From assembly GCA_037577475.1 (NCBI GenBank), contig CM075194.1, forward strand, positions 23,320,992 through 23,384,991: a stretch of 64,000 nt of DNA. Reading direction: 5' to 3'. Source of the DNA: Chaunax sp. Z400. Taxonomy: Eukaryota > Chordata > Actinopteri > Lophiiformes > Chaunacidae. Positions 54,121 through 64,000 of this stretch are shown here, piece by piece. Under the pieces are notes generated by a model. It saw only the letters and a list, made by a program, of their open reading frames with translations, was not told where the DNA came from and made no database searches. Positions within the stretch are counted from its first letter, which is position 1, and every line of letters starts with the position of its first letter. Made by a program: the position numbers and the translations under genes.

Positions 54121-57100
54121 CTTTCCTGCAGTTGTGTTGGGGTGGAGTGTTTGTGGGTAGTGTGGACAAAACAATACAGAAAATAAGCCATTTGTTTCTA
54201 GCTAATACATCTAACATTATGAATATAGAGCACATATCAGAGCATTTAAGCCTCATTTTTACAGGAACTAATGCAGATTTTGTTTGTTCTCTTCCCCTGA
54301 TTTCCTGTGTCCTGTTCGACCACCGATCTTTGTCCTGCCTTCCACTGGAGCACTACTGCATGACCTCATTGGATGTTGTGGTCCAGGAGACGAATGAAGA
54401 CGAGGATCAGAATGAAGAGGCTGGAGGACTTCTCTGTGAGGACATGGATGGTCTCTCCAGCCAACAAAGGTACCTGCACTGTCTCACAGGTTCACTTCAG
54501 TGTTAGACCCATAATTTAGTATTTGCCCATGTCCGTCCATCCGTATAGACATCTCCACCACTACTGCTACACAGAATTAATCAAATTTCACACATGCTTT
54601 GTAGGGGACTTAAAGATGTGCAACTCATCCCATTATTATATTTGTTTTATTCCTTGGGGTCTGTTTTAAATGTTTCTGAAGGACTGTTGGTTATATGAAC
54701 CTGTTTTACCAATATAACTTCATTTTACGTTCTTTCCTGCAGTTGTGTTGGGGTGGAGTGTTTGTGGGTAGTGTGGACAAAACAATACAGAAAATAAGCC
54801 ATTTGTTTCTAGCTAATACATCTAACATTATGAATATAGAGCACATATCAGAGCATTTAAGCCTCATTTTTACAGAAACTAATGCAGATTTTGTTTGTTC
54901 TCTTCCCCTGATTTCCTGTGTCCTGTTCGACCACCCATCTTTGTCCTGCCTTCCACTGGAGCACTACTGCATGACCTCATTGGATGTTGTGGTCCAGGAG
55001 ACGAATGAAGACGAGGATCAGAATGAAGAGGCTGGAGGACTTCTCTGTGAGGACATGGATGGTCTCTCCAGCCAACAAAGGTACCTGCACTGTCTCACAG
55101 GTTCACTTCAGTGTTAAACCCATAATTTAGTATTTGCCCATGTCCGTCCATCCGTATAGATATCTCCTCCACTACTGCTACACAGAATTAAGTCAAATTT
55201 CACACATGCTTTGTAGGGGACTTAAAGATGTGCATCTCATCCCATTATTATATTTGTTTTATTCCTTGGGGTCTGTTTTAAATGTTTCTGAAGGACTGTT
55301 GGTTATATGAACCTGTTTTACCAATATAACTTCATTTTACGTTTCTTTCCTGCAGTTGTGTTGGGGTGGAGTGTTTGTGGGTAGTGTGGACAAAACAATA
55401 CAGAAAATAAGCCATTTGTTTCTAGCTAATACATCTAACATTATGAATATAGAGCACATATCAGAGCATTTAAGCCTCATTTTTACAGGAACTAATGCAG
55501 ATTTTGTTTGTTCTCTTCCCCTGATTTCCTGTGTCCTGTTCGACCACCGATCTTTGTCCTGCCTTCCACTGGAGCACTACTGCATGACCTCATTGGATGT
55601 TGTGGTCCAGGAGACGAATGAAGACGAGGATCAGAATGAAGAGGCTGGAGGACTTCTCTGTGAGGACATGGATGGTTTCTCCAGCCAACAAAGGTACCTG
55701 CACTGTCTCACAGGTTCACTTCAGTGTTAAACCCATAATTTAGTATTTGCCCATGTCCGTCCATCCGTATAGACATCTCCTCCACTACTGCTACACAGAA
55801 TTAAGTCAAATTTCACACATGCTTTGTAGGCGACTTAAAGATGTGCAACTCATCTTATTATTGTTTTTGTTTTATTCCTTGGGGTCTGTTTTAAATGTTT
55901 CTGAAGGACTGTTGGTTATATGAACCTGTTTTACCAATATAACTTCATTTTACGTTTCTTTCCTGCAGTTGTGTTGGGGTGGAGTGTTTGTGGGTAGTGT
56001 TGACAAAACAATGCAGAAAATAAGCCATTTGTTTCTAGCTAATACATCTAACATTATGAATATAGAGCACATATCAGAGCATTTAAGCCTCATTTTTACA
56101 GGAACTAATGCAGATTTTGTTTGTTCTCTTCCCCTGATTTCCTGTGTCCTGTTCGACCACCGATCTTTGTCCTGCCTTCCACTGGAGCACTACTGCATGA
56201 CCTCATTGGATGTTGTGGTCCAGGAGACGAATGAAGACGAGGATCAGAATGAAGAGGCTGGAGGACTTCTCTGTGAGGACATGGATGGTCTCTCCAGCCA
56301 ACAAAGGTACCTGCACTGTCTCACAGGTTCACTTCAGTGTTAAACCCATAATTTAGTATTTGCCCATGTCCGTCCATCCGTATAGACATCTCCACCACTA
56401 CTGCTACACAGAATTAAGTCAAATTTCACACATGCTTTGTAGGGGACTTAAAGATGTGCAACTCATCTTATTATTGTTTTTGTTTTATTCCTTGGGGTCT
56501 GTTTTAAATGTTTCTGAAGGACTGTTGGTTATATGAACCTGTTTTACCAATATAACTTCATTTTACGTTTCTTTCCTGCAGTTGTGTTGGGGTGGAGTGT
56601 TTGTGGGTAGTGTGGACAAAACAATACAGAAAATAAGCCATTTGTTTCTAGCTAATACATCTAACATTATGAATATAGAGCACATATCAGAGCATTTAAG
56701 CCTCATTTTTACAGAAACTAATGCAGATTTTGTTTGTTCTCTTCCCCTGATTTCCTGTGTCCTGATCGACCACCGATCTTTGTCCTGCCTTCCACTGGAG
56801 CACTACTGCATGACCTCATTGGATGTTGTGGTCCAGGAGACGAATGAAGACGAGGATCAGAATGAAGAGGCTGGAGGACTTCTCTGTGAGGACATGGATG
56901 GTCTCTCCAGCCAACAAAGGTACCTGCACTGTCTCACAGGTTCACTTCAGTGTTAAACCCATAATTTAGTATTTGCCCATGTCCGTCCATCCGTATAGAC
57001 ATCTCCTCCACTACTGCTACACAGAATTAAATCAAATTTCACACATGCCTGTTCGGGGACTTAAAGATGTGCATCTCATCCCATTATTATATTTGTTTTA

Positions 57101-60100
57101 TTCCTTAGGGTCTGTTTTAAATGTTTCTGAAGGACTGTTGGTTATATGAACCTGTTTTACCAATATAACTTCATTTTACGTTTCTTTCCTGCAGTTGTGT
57201 TGGGGTGGAGTGTTTGTGGGTAGTGTGGACAAAACAATACAGAAAATAAGCCATTTGTTTCTAGCTAATACATCTAACATTATGAATATAGAGCACATAT
57301 CAGAGCATTTAAGCCTCATTTTTACAGGAACTAATGCAGATTTTGTTTGTTCTCTTCCCCTGATTTCCTGTGTCCTGTTCGACCACCGATCTTTGTCCTG
57401 CCTTTCACTGGAGCACTACTGCATGACCTCATTGGATGTTGTGGTCCAGGAGACGAATGAAGACGAGGATCAGAATGAAGAGGCTGGAGGACTTCTCTGT
57501 GAGGACATGGATGGTCTCTCCAGCCAACAAAGGTACCTGCACTGTCTCACAGGTTCACTTCAGTGTTAAACCCATAATTTAGTATTTGCCCATGTCCGTC
57601 CATCCGTATAGACATCTCCTCCACTACTGCTACACAGAATTAATCAAATTTCACACATGCTTTGTAGGGGACTTAAAGATGTGCAACTCATCTTATCATT
57701 GTTTTTGTTTTATTCCTTGGGGTCTGTTTTAAATGTTTCTGAAGGACTGTTGGTTATATGAACCTGTTTTACCAATATAACTTCATTTTACGTTTCTTTC
57801 CTGCAGTTGTGTTGGGGTGGAGTGTTTGTGGGTAGTGTGGACAAAACAATACAGAAAATAAGCCATTTGTGTCTAGCTAATACATCTAACATTATGAATA
57901 TAGAGCACATATCAGAGCATTTAAGCCTCATTTTTACAGGAACTAATGCAGATTTTGTTTTTTCTCTTCCCCTGATTTCCTGTGTCCTGTTCGACCACCG
58001 ATCTTTGTCCTGCCTTCCACTGGAGCACTACTGCATGACCTCATTGGATGTTGTGGTCCAGGAGACGACTGAAGACGAGGATCAGAATGAAGAGGCTGGA
58101 GGACTTCTCTGTGAGGACATGGATGGTTTCTCCAGCCAACAAAGGTACCTGCACTGTCTCACAGGTTCACTTCAGTGTTAAACCCATAATTTAGTATTTG
58201 CCCATGTCCGTCCATCCGTATAGACATCTCCTCCACTACTGCTACACAGAATTAAGTCAAATTTCACACATGCTTTGTAGGGGACTTAAAGATGTGCAAC
58301 TCATCTTATTATTGTTTTTGTTTTATTCCTTGGGGTCTGTTTTAAATGTTTCTGAAGGACTGTTGGTTATATGAACCTGTTTTACCAATATAACTTCATT
58401 TTACGTTCTTTCCTGCAGTTGTGTTGGGGTGGAGTGTTTGTGGGTAGTGTGGACAAAAAATACAGAAAATAAGCCATTTGTTTCTAGCTAATACATCTGA
58501 CATTATGAATATAGAGCACATATCAGAGCATTTAAGCCTCATTTTTACAGTAACTAATGCAGATTTTGTTTGTTCTCTTCCCCTGATATCCTGTGTCCTG
58601 TTCGACCACCGATCTTTGTCCTGCCTTCCACTGGAGCACTACTGCATGACCTCAGTGGATGTTGTGGCCCAGGAGACGAATGAAGACGAGGATCAGAATG
58701 AAGAGGCTGGAGGACTTCTCTGTGAGGACATGGATGGTCTCTCCAGCCAACAAAGGTACCTGCACTGTCTCAGAGGTTCACTTCAGTGTTAAACCCATAA
58801 TTTAGTATTTGCCCATGTCCGTCCATCCGTATAGACATCTCCTCCACTACTGCCACACAGAATTAATCAAATTTCACACATGCTTTGTAGGGGACTTAAA
58901 GATATGCAACTCATCTTATTATTGTTTTTGTTTTATTCCTTGGGGTCTGTTTTAAATGTTTCTGAAGGACTGTAGGTTATATGAACCTGTTTTACCAATA
59001 TAACTTCATTTTACGTTTCTTTCCTGCAGTTGTGTTGGGGTGGAGTGTTTGTGGGTAGTGTGGACAAAACAATACAGAAAATAAGCCATTTGTTTCTAGC
59101 TAATACATCTGACATTATGAATATAGAGCACATATCAGAGCATTTAAGCCTCATTTTTACAGGAACTAATGCAGATTTTGTTTGTTCTCTTCCCCTGATT
59201 TCCTGTGTCCTGTTCGACCACCGATCTTTGTCCCGCCTTCCACTGGAGCACTACTGCATGACCTCAGTGGATGTTGTGGTCCAGGAGACGAATGAAGACG
59301 AGGATCAGAATGAAGAGGCTGGAGGACTTCTCTGTGAGGACATGGATGGTCTGTCCAGCCAACAAAGGTACCTGCACTGTCTCACAGGTTCACTTCAGTG
59401 TTAAACCCATAATTTAGTATTTGCCCATGTCCGTCCATCCGTATAGACATCTCCTCCACTACTGCTACACAGAATTAAATCAAATTTCACACATGCTTTG
59501 TAGGGGACTTAAAGATGTGCAACTCATCTTATTATTGTTTTTGTTTTATTCCTTGGGGTCTGTTTTAAATGTTTCTGAAGGACTGTTGGTTATATGAACC
59601 TGTTTTACCAATATAACTTCATTTTATGTTTCTTTCCTGCAGTTGTGTTGGGGTGGAGTGTTTGTGGGTAGTGTGGACAAAACAATACAGAAAATATGCT
59701 ATTTGTTTCTAGCTAATACATCTAACATTATGAATATAGAGCACATATCAGAGCATTTAAGCCTCATTTTTACAGGAACTAATGCAGATTTTGTTTGTTC
59801 TCTTCCCCTGATTTCCTGTGTCCTGTTCGACCACCGATCTTTGTCCTGCCTTCCACTGGAGCACTACTGCATGACCTCATTGGATGTTGTGGCCCAGGAG
59901 ACGACTGAAGACGAGGATCAGAATGAAGAGGCTGGAGGACTTCTCTGTGAGGACATGGATGGTCTCTCCAGCCAACAAAGGTACCTGCACTGTCTCACAG
60001 GTTCACTTCAGTTTTAAACCCATAATTTAGTATTTGCCCATGTCCGTCCATCCGTATAGACATCTCCTCCACTACTGCTACACAGAATTAAATCAAATTT

Positions 60101-63100
60101 CACACATGCTTTGTAGGGGACTTAAAGATGTGCAACTCATCTTATTATTGTTTTTGTTTTATTCCTTGGGGTCTGTTTTAAATGTTTCTGAAGGACTGTT
60201 GGTTATATGAACCTGTTTTACCAATATAACTTCATTTTACGTTTCTTTCCTGCAGTTGTGTTGGGGTGGAGTGTTTGTGGGTAGTGTGGACAAAACAATG
60301 CAGAAAATAAGCTATTTGTTTCTAGCTAATACATCTAACATTATGAATATAGAGCACATATCAGAGCATTTAAGCCTCATTTTTACAGGAACTAATGCAG
60401 ATTTTGTTTGTTCTCTTCCCCTGATTTCCTGTGTCCTGTTCGACCACCCATCTTTGTCCTGCCTTCCACTGGAGCACTACTGCATGACCTCAGTGGATGT
60501 TGTGGCCCAGGAGACGACTGAAGACGAGGATCAGAATGAAGAGGCTGGAGGACTTCTCTGTGAGGACATGGATGGTCTCTCCAGCCAACAAAGGTACCTG
60601 CACTGTCTCACAGGTTCACTTCAGTGTTAGACCCATAATTTAGTATTTGCCCATGTCCGTCCATCCGTATAGACATCTCCTCCACTACTGCTACACAGAA
60701 TTAAATCAAATTTCACACATGCTTTGTAGGGGACTTAAAGATGTGCAACTCATCTTATTATTGTTTTTGTTTTATTCCTTGGGGTCTGTTTTAAATGTTT
60801 CTGAAGGACTGTTGGTTATATGAACCTGTTTTACCAATATAACTTCATTTTACGTTTCTTTCCTGCAGTTGTGTTGGGGTGGAGTGTTTGTGGGTAGTGT
60901 GGACAAAACAATACAGAAAATAAGCCATTTGTTTCTAGCTAATACATCTAACATTATGAATATAGAGCACATATCAGAGCATTTAAGCCTCATTTTTACA
61001 GGAACTAATGCAGATTTTGTTTGTTCTCTTCCCCTGATTTCCTGTGTCCTGTTCGACCACCGATCTTTGTCCTGCCTTCCACTGGAGCACTACTGCATGA
61101 CCTCAGTGGATGTTGTGGCCCAGGAGACGACTGAAGACGAGGATCAGAATGAAGAGGCTGGAGGACTTCTCTGTGAGGACATGGATGGTCTCTCCAGCCA
61201 ACAAACGTACCTGCACTGTCTCACAGGTTGACTTCAGTGTTAGACCCATAATTTAGTATTTGCCCATGTCCGTCCATCCGTATAGACATCTCCTCCACTA
61301 CTGCTACACAGAATTAAATCAAATTTCACACATGCTTTGTAGGGGACTTAAAGATGTGCAACTCATCTTATTATTGTTTTTGTTTTATTCCTTGGGGTCT
61401 GTTTTAAATGTTTCTGAAGGACTGTTGGTTATATGAACCTGTTTTACCAATATAACTTCATTTTACGTTTCTTTCCTGCAGTTGTGTTGGGGTGGAGTGT
61501 TTGTGGGTAGTGTGGACAAAACAATACAGACAATAAGCTATTTGTTTCTAGCTAATACATCTAACATTATGAATATAGAGCACATATCAGAGCATTTAAG
61601 CCTCATTTTTACAGGAACTAATGCAGATTTTGTTTGTTCTCTTCCCCTGATTTCCTGTGTCCTGTTCGACCACCGATCTTTGTCCTGCCTTCCACTGGAG
61701 CACTACTGCATGACCTCAGTGGATGTTGTGGCCCAGGAGACGACTGAAGACGAGGATCAGAATGAAGAGGCTGGAGGACTTCTCTGTGAGGACATGGATG
61801 GTCTCTCCAGCCAACAAAGGTACCTGCACTGTCTCACAGGTTCACTTCAGTGTTAGACCCATAATTTAGTATTTGCCCATGTCTGTCCATCCGTATAGAC
61901 ATCTCCTCCACTACTGCTACACAGAATTAAATCAAATTTCACACATGCTTTGTAGGGGACTTAAAGATGTGCAACTCATCTTATTATTGTTTTTGTTTTA
62001 TTCCTTGGGGTCTGTTTTAAATGTTTCTGAAGGACTGTTGGTTATATGAACCTGTTTTACCAATTTAACTTCATTTTACGTTTCTTTCCTGCAGTTGTGT
62101 TGGGGTGGAGTGTTTGTGGGTAGTGTGGACAAAACAATACAGAAAATAAGCCATTTGTTTCTAGCTAATACATCTAACATTATGAATATAGAGCACATAT
62201 CAGAGCATTTAAGCCTCATTTTTACAGGAACTAATGCAGATTTTGTTTGTTCTCTTCCCCTGATTTCCTGTGTCCTGTTCGACCACCGATCTTTGTCCTG
62301 CCTTCCACTGGAGCACTACTGCATGACCTCATTGGATGTTGTGGTCCAGGAGACGAATGAAGACGAGGATCAGAATGAAGAGGCTGGAGGACTTCTCTGT
62401 GAGGACATGGATGGTCTCTCCAGCCAACAAAGGTACCTGCACTGTCTCACAGGTTCACTTCAGTGTTAAACCCATAATTTAGTATTTGCCCATGTCCGTC
62501 CATCCGTATAGACATCTCCACCACTACTGCTACACAGAATTAAGTCAAATTTCACACATGCTTTGTAGGGGACTTAAAGATGTGCAACTCATCTTATTAT
62601 TGTTTTTGTTTTATTCCTTGGGGTCTGTTTTAAATGTTTCTGAAGGACTGTTGGTTATATGAACCTGTTTTACCAATATAACTTCATTTTACGTTTCTTT
62701 CCTGCAGTTGTGTTGGGGTGGAGTGTTTGTGGGTAGTGTGGACAAAACAATACAGAAAATAAGCCATTTGTTTCTAGCTAATACATCTAACATTATGAAT
62801 ATAGAGCACATATCAGAGCATTTAAGCCTCATTTTTACAGAAACTAATGCAGATTTTGTTTGTTCTCTTCCCCTGATTTCCTGTGTCCTGATCGACCACC
62901 GATCTTTGTCCTGCCTTCCACTGGAGCACTACTGCATGACCTCATTGGATGTTGTGGTCCAGGAGACGAATGAAGACGAGGATCAGAATGAAGAGGCTGG
63001 AGGACTTCTCTGTGAGGACATGGATGGTCTCTCCAGCCAACAAAGGTACCTGCACTGTCTCACAGGTTCACTTCAGTGTTAAACCCATAATTTAGTATTT

Positions 63101-64000
63101 GCCCATGTCCGTCCATCCGTATAGACATCTCCTCCACTACTGCTACACAGAATTAAATCAAATTTCACACATGCCTGTTCGGGGACTTAAAGATGTGCAT
63201 CTCATCCCATTATTATATTTGTTTTATTCCTTAGGGTCTGTTTTAAATGTTTCTGAAGGACTGTTGGTTATATGAACCTGTTTTACCAATATAACTTCAT
63301 TTTACGTTTCTTTCCTGCAGTTGTGTTGGGGTGGAGTGTTTGTGGGTAGTGTGGACAAAACAATACAGAAAATAAGCCATTTGTTTCTAGCTAATACATC
63401 TAACATTATGAATATAGAGCACATATCAGAGCATTTAAGCCTCATTTTTACAGGAACTAATGCAGATTTTGTTTGTTCTCTTCCCCTGATTTCCTGTGTC
63501 CTGTTCGACCACCGATCTTTGTCCTGCCTTTCACTGGAGCACTACTGCATGACCTCATTGGATGTTGTGGTCCAGGAGACGAATGAAGACGAGGATCAGA
63601 ATGAAGAGGCTGGAGGACTTCTCTGTGAGGACATGGATGGTCTCTCCAGCCAACAAAGGTACCTGCACTGTCTCACAGGTTCACTTCAGTGTTAAACCCA
63701 TAATTTAGTATTTGCCCATGTCCGTCCATCCGTATAGACATCTCCTCCACTACTGCTACACAGAATTAATCAAATTTCACACATGCTTTGTAGGGGACTT
63801 AAAGATGTGCAACTCATCTTATCATTGTTTTTGTTTTATTCCTTGGGGTCTGTTTTAAATGTTTCTGAAGGACTGTTGGTTATATGAACCTGTTTTACCA
63901 ATATAACTTCATTTTACGTTTCTTTCCTGCAGTTGTGTTGGGGTGGAGTGTTTGTGGGTAGTGTGGACAAAACAATACAGAAAATAAGCCATTTGTGTCT
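54121..64000 (+). repeat. 613-bp tandem array with exon-like unit
   Basis: Units begin (at TTGTGTTGGGG) at 54132, 54743, 55356, 55969, 56582, 57195, 57807, 58419, 59030, 59643, 60256, 60869, 61482, 62095, 62708, 63321 and 63933; period 613, sometimes 611-612. The array leaves the window to the right. Each unit has a strong 3' splice-like site (TTTCTTTCCTGCAG), an open frame of about 112 codons, a GT donor (ACAAAG|GTACCTG) and an AT-rich remainder. Units differ by a few bases. Units 56582 to 63933 include a higher-order repeat of 10 units (6126 bases). Confidence 0.97.
55356..55693 (+). CDS. Exon-like ORF of the 613-bp unit (representative)
   Basis: 338 bases between CCTGCAG and AAAG|GTACCTG. 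The frame reads 'CWGGVFVGSVDKTIQKISHL', 'NIMNIEHISEHLSLIFTG', 'LPLISCVLFDHRSLSCLPLE', then an acidic end 'QETNEDEDQNEEAGGLL'. It matches no family I know. Counterparts in every unit lack stops except that the 58419 unit has a one-base deletion near 58459 that breaks its first third. 338 is not a multiple of 3, so two units spliced together would shift the frame; an alternative acceptor at TTTTTACAG (55488) would give 205 bases. Could be an alternative 3' exon of the acidic gene, or a non-coding satellite that merely happens to be open. Confidence 0.4.

Noticed and set aside
54132..64000. Tandem protein made by joining all array units
   Set aside because: Each candidate exon is 338 (or 205) bases, not a multiple of 3, so consecutive units would shift the frame and meet stops quickly.

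Overview
The window looks like nuclear DNA of a ray-finned (teleost) fish. This is an inference from content: a tandem 5S rDNA-like array, split vertebrate genes with GT-AG introns (a Pim-like kinase, a calcium channel beta-4 subunit, GABA-A receptor gamma exons, a poly(A)-binding protein copy), and repeats common in fish (L1-Tx1, Rex1/L2-like and Penelope-like elements, Harbinger, Gypsy, an endogenous retrovirus integrase, and dispersed 'AGCTTAGCTTAGCATAAAGACTGG'-like and 'AAAATTTCATGGCAATCCATC'-like repeats, paraphrased here). Microsatellites and minisatellites are unusually abundant.

Layout. 1-1655: degenerate 5S rRNA genes in about 315-bp tandem units. 1656-5649: a broken L1/Tx1-type non-LTR retrotransposon, apparently inserted inside a 5S gene; the array resumes at 5648-5877. 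5880-9300: old transposon debris, including a Harbinger remnant with transposase on + and Myb-like protein on -. 9301-11801: two isolated GABA-A receptor gamma exons. 12275-16638: pieces of a multicopy fish gene family of unknown function, broken by a LINE. 17200-21087: a Penelope-like remnant and a large foldback repeat. 21719-27012 (-): a complete eight-exon Pim-like kinase gene whose first intron is a 2.5-kb minisatellite. 28157-31028: a second, nearly identical copy of 12275-15135. 31880-32835: a 12-bp acidic-coding minisatellite. 33190-34351: a truncated PABP copy. 35465-36261: a retroviral integrase fragment. 41093-46697 (-): most of cacnb4, with lesions in exon 9, at the start of exon 12 (a 33-bp minisatellite) and in exon 13. 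48660-49200 (-): a Gypsy fragment. 50632-53694: a two-exon gene for a very acidic protein. 53980-54116: a near-perfect hairpin. 54121 to the end: about 16 copies of a 613-bp unit carrying an exon-like open frame, with a 6126-bp higher-order repeat.

The only gene that reads as fully intact is the Pim-like kinase; the acidic two-exon gene is open but unrecognised. The other host genes are partial or damaged copies, so the window looks like a repeat-rich, rearranging region. There is no operon-like organisation. The strongest candidates for something undescribed are the exon-bearing 613-bp array with its flanking hairpin and acidic gene, the CpG-depleted 5S array with a target-site LINE, and the open-in-three-frames minisatellite intron of the kinase gene.
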